Positions 46,904 through 56,865 of a stretch of DNA of 64,000 bases are shown one piece after another (positions within the stretch are counted from its first letter, which is position 1; each line of letters begins with the position of its first letter). The notes under the pieces were generated by a model. The model had not been told where the DNA came from. It was given only the letters and a program-made list of their open reading frames with translations, and ran no database searches. Origin of the DNA: Hyphomicrobiales bacterium (GTDB taxonomy: Bacteria; Pseudomonadota; Alphaproteobacteria; Rhizobiales; Devosiaceae). The DNA is taken from the NCBI GenBank assembly GCA_900470445.1, contig UCAU01000004.1, forward strand, positions 148,371 through 212,370. The letters are read 5' to 3'. The position numbers and the translations under genes were made by a program.

Positions 46904-47065
46904 GGCGATGTCCTGAAGATTAGTCGGGGAGGTCGGGTCAGGGTGGACCGGGGAGGGGCCGGGCGTCAACCGGGCCACCTTTCCAAATCTTAACCCGGCT
47001 TACCGAGAGCTAACGTGATGGGCGAGCCGAGCCGAGCTATGGTCGCCGCTACAATTTGGGGATGA

Positions 47066-48271
47066 ATGGGTTTGAAGACCGTCACGAAAATAGTTCTGGC
47101 TCTGGTGGTGATAGCGGGCGCAGGCGCCGCTGGGTGGTGGTTCTTTGCCGCGCCGAAGGCCGCAACTGTGCCCAATACGGTGACGGTGGGCCGCGCCGAT
47201 ATCGAACAGACCGTGCTGGCCTCGGGCGTGTTGCAGGCCAATTCGCTGGTCAGCGTGGGCGCCGAGGTTTCGGGGCGGATCGATGCGGTCAATGTGAAGC
47301 TGGGGCAGGACGTCAAGAAGGGCGATGTGATCGCCGAGATCGACTCGCTCAATCAGGAAAATGCGGTCAAGGCAGCCCAGGCCGCGCTGACGGCCATCGA
47401 AGCGCAGAAACGGGCGCAGGAGGCGACGCTGGTGCAGGCCAAGGCGGCGCTGGCGCGCAATACCTCGCTGAGCGCCGGCAATCTGGTGTCCAAGACCGAT
47501 CTCGATAGCGCGCAGGCGGCGGTGGATTCGTCCCTGGCGCAGATCGATCAGCTTGATGCGCAGATCGCCCAGGCGCAATTGAGCGTGGAATCGGCGCAGC
47601 TCAATCTGTCACGCACCAAGATCATGGCACCCAATGACGGCACGGTGGTCGCGGTGCTGGTCGAAGCCGGGCAGACCGTCAATGCCAACCAGACGACGCC
47701 GACCATCGTCAAGATCGCCGATCTCGACACCATGGTGATCAAGGCCGAAATCTCGGAGGCCGATGTGGTGCGCGTGGCCGCCGGGCAGCGGGTCTATTTC
47801 ACCATTCTGGGTGAGCCCGACAAGCAGATCGACGCGACCCTGCGCGAGATCGAGCCGGCGCCGACCTCGATCAGTTCGGACAGCACCACGACCGATACGG
47901 CCATCTATTACAACGGCCTGTTCGACGTGCCCAATCCCGACCACAAGCTGCGCATTTCGATGACCGCGCAGGTGACCATCGTGCTCGACGAGGTCGAAAA
48001 TGCACTGGTGCTGTCCTCGGGCCTCGTGACCCGGCGCGGACCGGATGGCAATGCCATGGTCCTTGTCTACAACCCCGACACCGAGCAGACCGAGCCGCGG
48101 CGGGTCGAAGTGGGCCTCAACAACAATGTCATGGCCGAGATCAAGAGCGGGCTGAACGAGGGTGACGAAGTCGTGGCCTCTGGCGCCAGCGGCGTGCGCG
48201 TGCCCACCGGCGGGCAGGGCGTGCGCATGGGTGGCGGCGGCATGGTGATGATGGGCGGCCCACGGCCATGA
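47066..48271 (+). CDS. macA: Periplasmic adaptor of MacAB-type efflux pump
   Basis: A 401-aa membrane-fusion protein anchored by one N-terminal helix (about 7-28, IVLALVVIAGAGAAGWWFFA). The lipoyl half-motifs are VSVGAEVSGRIDAVNVKLGQ and TKIMAPNDGTVVAVLVEAGQ; between them lies a long coiled-coil hairpin of about 100 residues. The beta-barrel has AEISEADVVRVAAGQRVYFT, and the C-terminal membrane-proximal domain has PRRVEVGLNNNVMAEIKSGL. The tail is Gly/Met-rich. It joins MacB to an outer membrane TolC channel, which is not in the window. It overlaps macB by four bases. Confidence 0.9.
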   Translation: MGLKTVTKIVLALVVIAGAGAAGWWFFAAPKAATVPNTVTVGRADIEQTVLASGVLQANSLVSVGAEVSGRIDAVNVKLGQDVKKGDVIAEIDSLNQENAVKAAQAALTAIEAQKRAQEATLVQAKAALARNTSLSAGNLVSKTDLDSAQAAVDSSLAQIDQLDAQIAQAQLSVESAQLNLSRTKIMAPNDGTVVAVLVEAGQTVNANQTTPTIVKIADLDTMVIKAEISEADVVRVAAGQRVYFTILGEPDKQIDATLREIEPAPTSISSDSTTTDTAIYYNGLFDVPNPDHKLRISMTAQVTIVLDEVENALVLSSGLVTRRGPDGNAMVLVYNPDTEQTEPRRVEVGLNNNVMAEIKSGLNEGDEVVASGASGVRVPTGGQGVRMGGGGMVMMGGPRP

Positions 48272-50226
48272 CCGAGACCAAGGTGCCGATCATCTCGTTG
48301 CGCGGGCTCAACCGGGTCTTCGCGACCGGGGGCGAGGCCGTGACCGTGCTGCGGGATATCGATCTCGATATCCACCAGGGCGAGCTGGTGGCCATTATCG
48401 GGCAGTCCGGCTCGGGCAAGTCGACGTTGATGAACATTCTGGGGTGCCTCGATAAGGCGACCACGGGCAAATACACCTTTGGCGGCAAGGATGTCGGCCG
48501 GCTGGGGCCCGATGCCCTGGCCGAACTGCGGCGCGAGCATTTCGGTTTCATCTTCCAGCGCTATCAATTGCTGCCCGATCTGGACGCGGTGGAGAATGTC
48601 GAAATTCCCGCCATCTATGCCGGGGTGGATGCGACGGCGCGGCGGCAGCGGGCCATCGACTTGTTGACCCGCCTTGGACTCGGCGAGCGGCTGAGCCATC
48701 GGCCCAATGCACTATCGGGCGGCCAGCAGCAGCGCGTCAGCGTGGCGCGGGCGCTGATGAATGGGGGCGAGGTAATCCTGGCCGACGAGCCCACCGGAGC
48801 GCTCGACAGCCATAGCGGCAAGGAATTGCTGGCTTTGCTGCACGAGCTGCATGGCGAGGGCCACACCATCATCATCGTGACCCATGATGCCTCCATTGCC
48901 GCGCAGGCCGAGCGGGTGATCGAGATTTCCGATGGGGTGATCATCGCCGACCGCCGCAATGGCGAAGAGACCCGCAATGACCGCACCAAGCAAACCATCC
49001 GCCGCATTGCGCGCTGGCGCGAAGGGCTGGACCGGGCCGGCGAAGCATTTCGCATGGCGTTGCGGGCCATGGTGGCGCACAAGCTGCGCACGTTCCTCAC
49101 CATGCTGGGCATCATCATCGGCATTGCGTCGGTGGTGAGCGTGGTGGCCCTGGGGCAGGGCAGCCAGCAGACAGTGCTCAACAATATCGCTTCGATCGGC
49201 ACCAATACGATCAATATCTATCCCGGCAGCGGCTTTGGCGACCGGCGCTCGGCGCGCATCCAAACCCTGGTGCCCTCCGATGCGGCGGCTATCGGCGAGC
49301 AGCCCTTTGCCGATAGCGTCTCCCCACAGGTCAGCTCCAACGCCACGGTGCTGTTCCGCGCCACCTCGTCCAATGCGACGGTGACCGGCGTCGGCGCGGG
49401 CTATTTCCAGGTCAATGGGCGCACCTTCACCGATGGGATAGGCTTCAATGAAACCAGCGTCAGCCAGATGACGCAGGAAGCCGTCATCGACAAAAATGCG
49501 AGCGACGCTTTCTTCGTCAATGGCGAGGAACCGGTGGGGCAGGTGATCATGCTCGACAATGTGCCGGTGCGGGTCATCGGGGTGGTGGCCAATGTCACCG
49601 GCTTCGGCCCGGGCGGCAATTCAGCCAATGTCTATGTGCCCTATACCACCGCGATGCGCCGCATCCTGGGGCAGAGCTACCTCAGCTCGGTCGCGGTGCG
49701 CGTCGCCGACAGCTATGACATGAGCCAGGCCGAGGCCGATATTACCGAGCTGCTGACGCGGCTGCATGGCGGCAAGACCGATTTTTTCCTGCAGAACACG
49801 GCGACCATTCGCGAGACGATTGAATCCACCTCGCAAACCCTGACGCTGCTGATCTCCACCATTGCGGTTATTTCACTGGTGGTGGGCGGCATCGGAGTGA
49901 TGAACATCATGCTGGTCAGCGTCTCCGAACGCACCAAGGAGATCGGCATCCGCATGGCCGTGGGGGCGCGGCGCGGCGATATCCTGCGGCAATTCCTGAT
50001 TGAGGCGGTGCTGGTGTGCTTTGTCGGCGGCGCCGCCGGGGTGGCGTTGAGTTTCGGGCTGGGCAGCGCGCTGACGGCGCTCGTGCAGGGCGCCACGGTG
50101 CGCTACTCGGCGGAGTCGATCGTCTTGGCGATCCTGTCGTCGAGCCTGATCGGGGTGGTGTTCGGCTTCATGCCGGCGCGGTCGGCAGCACGGCTGGACC
50201 CGGTGGAGGCACTTGCACGGGAGTAG
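48268..50226 (+). CDS. macB: MacB-type ABC efflux ATPase-permease
   Basis: A 652-aa fusion of a cytosolic ATPase and an FtsX-like membrane domain, a mechanotransmission pump that expels substrates such as macrolides, peptides or lipids from the periplasm. The ATPase has Walker [20 protein letters not shown], signature LSGGQQQRVSVARAL and Walker B LADEPTGALDSHSGKE. The membrane half starts near residue 260 (AHKLRTFLTMLGIIIGIASV), has a periplasmic domain of about 220 residues and three C-terminal helices with GGIGVMNIMLVSVSERTKEI and IRMAVGARRGDIL. The protein ends FMPARSAARLDPVEALARE, typical of MacB. The transported compound is unknown. Confidence 0.93.
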   Translation: MTETKVPIISLRGLNRVFATGGEAVTVLRDIDLDIHQGELVAIIGQSGSGKSTLMNILGCLDKATTGKYTFGGKDVGRLGPDALAELRREHFGFIFQRYQLLPDLDAVENVEIPAIYAGVDATARRQRAIDLLTRLGLGERLSHRPNALSGGQQQRVSVARALMNGGEVILADEPTGALDSHSGKELLALLHELHGEGHTIIIVTHDASIAAQAERVIEISDGVIIADRRNGEETRNDRTKQTIRRIARWREGLDRAGEAFRMALRAMVAHKLRTFLTMLGIIIGIASVVSVVALGQGSQQTVLNNIASIGTNTINIYPGSGFGDRRSARIQTLVPSDAAAIGEQPFADSVSPQVSSNATVLFRATSSNATVTGVGAGYFQVNGRTFTDGIGFNETSVSQMTQEAVIDKNASDAFFVNGEEPVGQVIMLDNVPVRVIGVVANVTGFGPGGNSANVYVPYTTAMRRILGQSYLSSVAVRVADSYDMSQAEADITELLTRLHGGKTDFFLQNTATIRETIESTSQTLTLLISTIAVISLVVGGIGVMNIMLVSVSERTKEIGIRMAVGARRGDILRQFLIEAVLVCFVGGAAGVALSFGLGSALTALVQGATVRYSAESIVLAILSSSLIGVVFGFMPARSAARLDPVEALARE

Positions 50227-50239
50227 CAGGGGTATCCCC

Positions 50240-53200
50240 TCAATAGTCCTTCTCGTAGAACACGCCCATGCTGGTATTGCCGTCCTGCCCGGCAGCACCG
50301 GTGACCTTGAGGTCATTGGTGACATCGAGATTAATCGTCACCTTGCTCTGCCCATTCGCCCCGGCCTGCACGCCCAGATAGACATTGTCCTGGATATAGG
50401 TGCCGGCCTGCACCGCGACATTGCCCGCGTCATCGGTGACGATGTCGAGATCGTCCAGCCCGGCCGCACTGCGCAGGCTATCGACCAGGCCATTGCCGCC
50501 ACCGCCCATCAGCGAGGCAGCAGCACCGGCCAGCTTGGCCAGTTGCAATGGCGACAGCTCGCTCATAGAGCGTTTGAAGATCAATTGGCTCAGCACTTCA
50601 TCCTGCGGCAGCATGGGTGTCGAGGTGAAGCTGACGGCAATGTCGGAGGCGCGACCGGAGACGGTGACATAGACGGTGATGCCCTCGCCTTCGGTTTCGG
50701 CAACGAAGTTGAGGAAGGGGTCAAGATCACCCACCAGGGTCACTTCCCCGCTCTGGAAGGTGACGCGCTGGCCGAGAATCGCGAGGCGCCCGCGATTGAG
50801 CGAGAAGGCCCCCACGGGTTGGATATCGGTCAGCGGGCCGGTGAGACGCACCGAGCCACCCACTTCGGCATCGAGCCCGCGGCCGCGGATGAAGATCTGG
50901 TTGGGCGCGTTGACATTAACGTCGAGCACCACGCCGCTCGGGCGGGTCTGGGGAATGGGCCGGCCGCGATCATCGACCTTGGCGCGGGCCAGGGTTTGTT
51001 CGACCGGTGGCGGGGTGTGGACATGTTTCACATCGATCAGTTCGGCGGCGCCGCCAAAGCTGTCGGGCACAGTGATATTGGCTTCTTCGACCAGCACATC
51101 GCCCGATAGCAGGGGCGAGCCGGTGAGATTGCCGGTCAGTGCGAGCTGTCCCGAGGCGGTGGCGACGAACAGATTGCCATCGGCATAGCGGGCGGAATTC
51201 AGCGCAATGCGCAGATCGGCCGGGAAATTGGCGCTGAGGCCAACCGAGCCAGAAGCCGAAACGGAGCCGCCGGTCGACAGATTGGCCGAGAAATTATTGA
51301 TGACGGCCCGTTCACCCGACAGCGTTGCCGAGCCGGTAATGCCCTCGAGCCGGGCATTGAGTTCGGGATCGACATAGCCGCCATTGCTGATCGTGGCGGT
51401 GCCGCCGAACTGGGGCGCCGAAATGGAGCCGCTGACCCGGGCATCGAGATTGGCCGTGCCGCTGAGCTGGCCGCCGCGATCGGCCACGAACTGGTTGGCG
51501 AGCGCCAGCGGCGCCGAACCGTTGACCGTGACATTGAGGCCATTGCCGGCGAGCGGGACAGTGCCCGAGCCGGTCATGGTCAGGCCGCCCGAGCCATTGG
51601 CGGTGAGCGCGGCCAGGGTCACCACGTTCTTGGCGAAGCTGCCATTGGTGGTGAGGCTGAGTGGAGCGATGCCGAATTCGCTGATGGCAGCGGCATTGAT
51701 GCCCTGACCCTGCGCCTGGAAAGTGACGCGCGGCGCGCTGCCGGTGCCGCCAATATTGGCGCGGCCATTGAGCGTGCCGGCCAGGCCCAGCTCGGGCATG
51801 ATGGCATTGGCGATCGAGAGCGGCAGCGCGTTGATGTCGACGACGAGGTCAAGCGCTTCGCCCGCCGTGCCATTGGCGGTAATGCTGCCCGAGCCGACAT
51901 TGAAGCGCACGGCATTGAGCGCGACATTGGAGCCGGATACGGAAAGAATTGTGGGCTGCGCCAGCGCCGCGGCGAGTTGCCCCTGCCGAAGCTGGGCGCG
52001 ATCCAGCGCCAGCCGGTAGCCTTGATCGATGGGGGTGAGCGAACCCGCCACATCCACATTGGTGCCGGTAGCAAGCGCCGCCTGGGCGTCGAATGCCGTG
52101 GTATTGCCGGTCTGGTTGGCCGTGGCGGTCAGCGTATTGATGGTCACCCCGACCGCAGCAACATTGCTGGCATTGGCCGCGCCATCGATCACCGGAACGC
52201 CGAACAGATCGGCAATAGTGGCATTGATATCGGCAGCGCCGACCCGGATGTCGTTGACCGCCAGATCGCGCACGTCGCCGCGAATATTGGCGCCTTGCTT
52301 GCCATCGGTCGGGGTGAGCTGGATATCCGCATTCACCGCGCCCTTGGCCTCGAGCAAAGCCAGGGCAGCGGCCACCGACACATCGGGCGCCACCACGCTC
52401 AGCCCGCCATCCAGCAAGCTGGTTTCGGCATTGCGGACAATCCCACCAGTAATGCGCGTACCGGCCGCCTGGAAATCGAGATTGGCGAGGGATTGTTCGG
52501 TCTCGGTAACCGCGACGTCACCGGCAAGGCTGGTGCGGAAGCCGTCCAGTTCGGCGGCGCCGCTGAGCTGCCCATCGAGCCGGTCGACATTGTAGCGGCC
52601 GGCAAAGCCGATATTCGCATCACGCAGGTTGCGATCGACCAGCCTGCCGCTGGCGACACTGGCATCGAGGTTGAGATCGATGACGTTGTCCTGCCCCTTG
52701 GCGGTCCCCACCACCTTGAGCGGGCCGCTGGCGGCGTCCGACAGCAGTCCCAGATCGCTCAGGTCGAGATTGAAGGTGAAATCGGCCAGCGCATTGGAAT
52801 AGGTGCCGTCGGCCAGCATCTGCACCTGATTGTTGGCGATGCGGAAATTCTCGGCGGTGAGCCCCGCTTCGGTGCGCGCGACCCGGCCGGATAGTGCCAC
52901 CGTGCCAGCCAGCAGACGGTCAGCGGTCTCGTCGCCGATGGCCAGATTGGTGCCCGAACCATCCAGCGTCAGATCGAATCCGCCGGTCAGCGGCGTCAGC
53001 GAGCCGGTCGCCTTCAAATCCAGCGCGCCGTCGAGCTCGCGCCCGGCCAGACCCGAAAAGGGCGAAATGCTGGATGTCTGCAGGCCAATATCGCCATTGA
53101 ATTCGAGGCCGTCGAGCTGGCCCTGCAGCGCCGCCGTCAGTGCCTTGCCGACGACGCGGAACTGGGCCAATTGCACGGGCTGACCGGCATTCCACAAGCC

Positions 53201-54571
53201 GGCAATCCCCAGGCCAATGCTGTCGCCCAAAGCCGCCTCGACTTCCTCGCTCGCGGCGATGCCAGACAGGGTGCCATCGCCATTGAAGGTGAGGCGCCGC
53301 GTAGCGGGATCGGAGAGGTTGGCCGCGACACCGCCCAGGGTGAGGGCGAGCGTGTCTGCAGCGAAGCCGGGGCTCTGGAAGCCGCTGATGGAGAGATTGG
53401 AGCTCCAGTCTTCCGAATTGCCGGCACCGAAATCAATGTTGAACTGGGCCGATTGCACGCGGGTGGCGCTGCCGGGAACGGGCAGGGTCACCGCCCCGCC
53501 AGCGGGATCGGCGACTGTCGCGCTGAGCACGAGTTGGCGCAGGAAATTATCCGGCGTGGTTTCGGCCGAGGCTTCGAGCGCCAATTGGCCGCCGGTCAGC
53601 TTGAGGCCAGAAATCGAGAGCCCGCCCGCCGAGCGCACCAGCGCATTGGCGGTCAGCGCGGTTTCCGCCCCAAAGAAGGGCCGGTACGGCTCGGCCATCA
53701 GTGTCGACAGCGGGCCGCGCAAATCGGCCGCGATGGCAAAGCCCTCCGGCTGCTGGGTGACCGTCGCCACACCCGATAGCGCGGTCTGCTGATTGGCCTG
53801 CAGCACCAGTTCGGTGCGCAGATCGGCCACCGGGCCGGCGCCCTTGAGCGACAGGTTCATCGCCGGGCGGTTTTCGATATTGAGCAGGTTGGCGATCACG
53901 CCATCGGCGGGCTCGACCAATGCCAGGCCCAGATCGACGGAATTGTCGGCCTTCTCATAATCGACATCGAGGTCGAGCGTGCCGCCGGGGCCGTCGAGGC
54001 GGACGATATCGAGATTGGTGGTGAGATTGCCGCCCTCGAGCGTAAAGGCGCCATTGAGCGAAATTTCCGAGCCCAGCCCGAACACGCCCTCGCCAAAGGT
54101 GACCTTGGGAATAGCCAGTTCCTGCAGCACCACCGCAACGGGAAATTCGGGGATTTGCAGCGAGCCGGCCTCGGCCGGGGGCAGGTCGGCGCCTTCGGTG
54201 GGCACGGCATTGCGCAGATATTCGATGGAATCGGCCTTGAGCGACTGCACATCGAGCTTGCCCAGGAACAGGGCCGCCTGGTTCCAGGTCAGCGTGGCAT
54301 TGTTGACGCGCAGCCACACGCCCTCGGCGTCCGAAATGGTGATTTCGCGCACCGAGACATTGGAGCCCAGCACGCCATCGATATTGGAGAGGCTGATCTG
54401 CCGCTCGGGCGTCGAGAGGCGGTCCTGCACGAAGCTGGTCAGCCAATCCTTCTGCTGCTGATCGCTCATCGTCAGCACATCCTGCGCGACGATGACGGCG
54501 GGCACGCCCAGCCCGCACAGCACGAGACCTGTGGCCAAGAGGCGGCGGTGATGCATGGTGAGCCGGGCCAT
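50240..54571 (-). CDS. tamB: Translocation and assembly module protein TamB
   Basis: A 1443-aa AsmA-like inner-membrane-anchored protein that spans the periplasm as a long beta-taco. It has an N-terminal anchor (RRLLATGLVLCGLGVPAVIV), many beta-strand repeats rich in Asn, Ser and Gly, and the C-terminal DUF490 domain with LSQLIFKRSMSELSPLQLAK followed by AGAAASLMGG and a strand pattern ending in GVFYEKDY. TamB works with the outer-membrane TamA in inserting autotransporters and in phospholipid transport. The tamA gene lies directly upstream on the same strand, and its stop overlaps the tamB ATG by one base. The gene ends 14 bases after macB on the other strand. Confidence 0.93.
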   Translation of the reverse strand: MARLTMHHRRLLATGLVLCGLGVPAVIVAQDVLTMSDQQQKDWLTSFVQDRLSTPERQISLSNIDGVLGSNVSVREITISDAEGVWLRVNNATLTWNQAALFLGKLDVQSLKADSIEYLRNAVPTEGADLPPAEAGSLQIPEFPVAVVLQELAIPKVTFGEGVFGLGSEISLNGAFTLEGGNLTTNLDIVRLDGPGGTLDLDVDYEKADNSVDLGLALVEPADGVIANLLNIENRPAMNLSLKGAGPVADLRTELVLQANQQTALSGVATVTQQPEGFAIAADLRGPLSTLMAEPYRPFFGAETALTANALVRSAGGLSISGLKLTGGQLALEASAETTPDNFLRQLVLSATVADPAGGAVTLPVPGSATRVQSAQFNIDFGAGNSEDWSSNLSISGFQSPGFAADTLALTLGGVAANLSDPATRRLTFNGDGTLSGIAASEEVEAALGDSIGLGIAGLWNAGQPVQLAQFRVVGKALTAALQGQLDGLEFNGDIGLQTSSISPFSGLAGRELDGALDLKATGSLTPLTGGFDLTLDGSGTNLAIGDETADRLLAGTVALSGRVARTEAGLTAENFRIANNQVQMLADGTYSNALADFTFNLDLSDLGLLSDAASGPLKVVGTAKGQDNVIDLNLDASVASGRLVDRNLRDANIGFAGRYNVDRLDGQLSGAAELDGFRTSLAGDVAVTETEQSLANLDFQAAGTRITGGIVRNAETSLLDGGLSVVAPDVSVAAALALLEAKGAVNADIQLTPTDGKQGANIRGDVRDLAVNDIRVGAADINATIADLFGVPVIDGAANASNVAAVGVTINTLTATANQTGNTTAFDAQAALATGTNVDVAGSLTPIDQGYRLALDRAQLRQGQLAAALAQPTILSVSGSNVALNAVRFNVGSGSITANGTAGEALDLVVDINALPLSIANAIMPELGLAGTLNGRANIGGTGSAPRVTFQAQGQGINAAAISEFGIAPLSLTTNGSFAKNVVTLAALTANGSGGLTMTGSGTVPLAGNGLNVTVNGSAPLALANQFVADRGGQLSGTANLDARVSGSISAPQFGGTATISNGGYVDPELNARLEGITGSATLSGERAVINNFSANLSTGGSVSASGSVGLSANFPADLRIALNSARYADGNLFVATASGQLALTGNLTGSPLLSGDVLVEEANITVPDSFGGAAELIDVKHVHTPPPVEQTLARAKVDDRGRPIPQTRPSGVVLDVNVNAPNQIFIRGRGLDAEVGGSVRLTGPLTDIQPVGAFSLNRGRLAILGQRVTFQSGEVTLVGDLDPFLNFVAETEGEGITVYVTVSGRASDIAVSFTSTPMLPQDEVLSQLIFKRSMSELSPLQLAKLAGAAASLMGGGGNGLVDSLRSAAGLDDLDIVTDDAGNVAVQAGTYIQDNVYLGVQAGANGQSKVTINLDVTNDLKVTGAAGQDGNTSMGVFYEKDY

Positions 54572-56445
54572 CAGAACGACTGCCCTATGCCGACATAGAT
54601 GGCGTAATCGGGATCGCCCGAGCGCTTGTTGAGCGGCACAGCGACGTCGAGCCGCAGTGGCCCCAGGCCCGTGTAATAGCGCACGCCGACGCCGGCGCCG
54701 AGGCGCAGATCATCGAGCTCGGGGAAGGTGTCGGCCGCGACATAGCCGCCATCGAGGAACCCGACCACGCCGATGTCGCTCGTGACCTTGGCGCGGGCTT
54801 CGAGCGAGCCTTCGAGCAGATAGCGCCCGCCGGTGACATTGCCCAGCCCATCATCGACGCCGATGGATTTGAAGGCATAGCCGCGCACCGAGCCGCCGCC
54901 ACCGGCAAAGAACAGCTTGTCGGGCGGGATTTCGCTCAGGTCCGGCCCGACCAGCGCCCCGGCCTTGAAGCGGCCGGCTAGCACGAAGGGGTCTTCCTCG
55001 CCAAAGCCGAAATAGGTGCGGCCTTCCACGGTGATCTGGGCGGCGGGATTTTCGTAGTTGAATTCGTAGAACGGCTCGAGATTGGCCTTGAGATACCAGC
55101 CGCTGGTGGGATCGACCTTGTCGTCGCGGAAATCCAGCGTCGCGCCGGCATAGATGCCCGCCGTGGTGAAATCGCGGGTGCCGAACACGTCGTCTTCGAA
55201 TTGGCTGCGTTCCAGCGTGGCGCCGCCTTCAAAGGTGATCTGATCGGAGAAGAAATGGGTCAGCCCCAGCCGGCCATTGGCCGAGGTTTCCATATAGGTG
55301 GGATAGATGGTGCGTTCGGCTGAAATGGCGGCGACGAGATCCGTATCGGGCGTCAGGAAGCCCGGCTTGGTGAAGGTGCCGCCGAACATATAGTCGAATT
55401 CTTCGGTATCGAGCGGCCAGGCAATGCTGGCGACGCGCGCATCGAGCCGCAGCCGCTCGGCCTGGCCGAACAGATTGCGCCAGAGGTGGAAACCTTCCAC
55501 GCCCAGCCCGTCAATGGTGGAATAAGTGGCGCCGACACCAAAGCGGCGCCCAGCCGATTCCTGCACGAACAGGTTATAGGGCAATAGACCATCGGCGCCG
55601 ATGGATTGCGCCGCTTCCAGCCGCGCCGCCTGGAACACTTCGAGCCGGTCAAGCCGCTTTTGCGCCAGCGCCAACTCGTCCGGATCATATTCCTCGCCCA
55701 CCGTCAGCCCGGTCTGGCGGCGGACGAATTCGGGGTCCATCCGTTCGGTGCCCGACACGGTGACCTCGCCAAAGGCGGCCTTCATGCCCGGATTGACGGC
55801 AATGGTGACGTCCACACTGCTGCTGGCATGATCGGCGACTACATCGCGGGTGACCACGGCGGCCTTGGCATAGCCCTGCTGCCGCCAGGCTTCGAGCGCC
55901 AGCTGTTCGGCCTTGAGGACCACGCTGGATTTGGCGATCTCGCCGCTGCCGAAGCCGCGCGAGGATGGCATGTCGACATGGTCGAACGGATCGGTGGTGG
56001 GTGGCGCCTGGTTGACGATATTGACGCTGTTGAAGCGGAACAGCGGGCCGGGCGTCACGAGGATGGCGACATCGACCGGCTTGGGCAATTTAGTGTCCGG
56101 CGCCAGGTTGGCGGCCTCGGCGCCGCCGACGCGGATACTGACCGTGCCGCCGTAATAGCCCTCGTTGTAGAGAGCGGCGATGATGCGCTTGTAATCGCCG
56201 CGCGCCTTGGCCAGCAGCCCCGCCGCGCCCGAAGCCGGCTCGTTCTGGTCGGCGACGAGCGCCGAGGCATTGCGCACCGCATTTTCCGGTACGCCGGTCT
56301 CGGTGACGGAAAGATTGACCTTATAGGGCTGGGGATCGGCGATTACCGCGTCGGCATCGCTCTGGCTTTCGAACAGCTTGATGCCAAAGATTTCGAATGC
56401 AGCAGCCGGCGCCACCGCAAGGCCCAGCGAGGTCGCAGCAAGCAA
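54571..56445 (-). CDS. tamA: TamA, Omp85-family outer membrane protein
   Basis: A 624-aa Omp85 protein with three POTRA domains (about 40-270; KVNLSVTETGVPENAVRNAS, DVTIAVNPGMKAAFGEVTV) and a 16-strand barrel. The barrel lid motif is GGGGSVRGYAFKSIGVDD and the C-terminus is PLRLDVAVPLNKRSGD...YAIYVGIGQSF with the terminal aromatic residue. The signal peptide begins at the first conventional codon, TTG at 56445 (MLAATSLGLAVAPAAAF), which lacks basic residues; a charged leader IARLVTSFSAIL is in the same open frame upstream but has only non-standard codons (CTG, ATT) before an in-frame stop. The real start may thus be unconventional. It is co-transcribed with tamB. Confidence 0.92.
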   Translation of the reverse strand: MLAATSLGLAVAPAAAFEIFGIKLFESQSDADAVIADPQPYKVNLSVTETGVPENAVRNASALVADQNEPASGAAGLLAKARGDYKRIIAALYNEGYYGGTVSIRVGGAEAANLAPDTKLPKPVDVAILVTPGPLFRFNSVNIVNQAPPTTDPFDHVDMPSSRGFGSGEIAKSSVVLKAEQLALEAWRQQGYAKAAVVTRDVVADHASSSVDVTIAVNPGMKAAFGEVTVSGTERMDPEFVRRQTGLTVGEEYDPDELALAQKRLDRLEVFQAARLEAAQSIGADGLLPYNLFVQESAGRRFGVGATYSTIDGLGVEGFHLWRNLFGQAERLRLDARVASIAWPLDTEEFDYMFGGTFTKPGFLTPDTDLVAAISAERTIYPTYMETSANGRLGLTHFFSDQITFEGGATLERSQFEDDVFGTRDFTTAGIYAGATLDFRDDKVDPTSGWYLKANLEPFYEFNYENPAAQITVEGRTYFGFGEEDPFVLAGRFKAGALVGPDLSEIPPDKLFFAGGGGSVRGYAFKSIGVDDGLGNVTGGRYLLEGSLEARAKVTSDIGVVGFLDGGYVAADTFPELDDLRLGAGVGVRYYTGLGPLRLDVAVPLNKRSGDPDYAIYVGIGQSF

Positions 56446-56865
56446 GATGGCGCTAAAACTCGTTACCAGACGCGCGATATGCAGTGGACCAATTCCCGTC
56501 CGTTACGCTTCTACCAAGAAGGACAGAAGCCGATATTGCCCTCAGGGACCAAAAGATTCGGTTAAACCCGATCCCGGCCCCACCCTCCGACGCGGTCATT
56601 TCGTGGCCAGTTTAGGGCGCCATGAAGGCATAGAGCAAGGTTTAGGGAAAATTGTTCTCAATTCCGTGAACAAGCGTGGCCGATGGGCAACGGGTGGGAA
56701 GGGGCACGACCGAGTGGTTCGATAAGCCCGCTATGTGGTCTGCCGACGAAGCATCTTCCCTCCGCAATGTCATTCCCGCGAAAGCGGGAACCTTTGTTAT
56801 TCTTCTCCAACGTCGAAACGGAGGTTCCCGCTTTCGCGGGAATGACATTGTGGGTGGTGGGAGCT
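56446..56865. other. 420-base non-coding gap holding a repeat element
   Basis: This is the only gene-free stretch longer than 300 bases. It lies upstream of tamA and downstream of the YejA gene, both on the minus strand. The left 300 bases should hold the tamA promoter, but I see no convincing one. The right part holds the composite palindrome at 56765-56850. No tRNA-like fold or credible small gene was seen; short open frames across the repeat have no ribosome binding site. Confidence 0.6.
56765..56850. repeat. Composite REP/BIME-like palindromic element
   Basis: Two 28-base arms (56765-56792 and 56823-56850) are perfect inverted copies separated by 30 bases. Each arm itself carries the small hairpin TTCCCGC-GAAA-GCGGGAA with a GAAA tetraloop, preceded by CAATGTCA. 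The full unit can therefore form either one long stem or two short hairpins. It resembles dispersed palindromic repeats of this bacterial group. A worn single copy appears at 41473-41496. It sits 16 bases from the end of the yejA gene and may protect or end that transcript. Confidence 0.8.

Noticed and set aside
50227..50239. Mini palindrome GGGGTATCCCC between macB and tamB as a terminator
   Set aside because: Stem of only four bases with a three-base loop; too weak to support as a feature.
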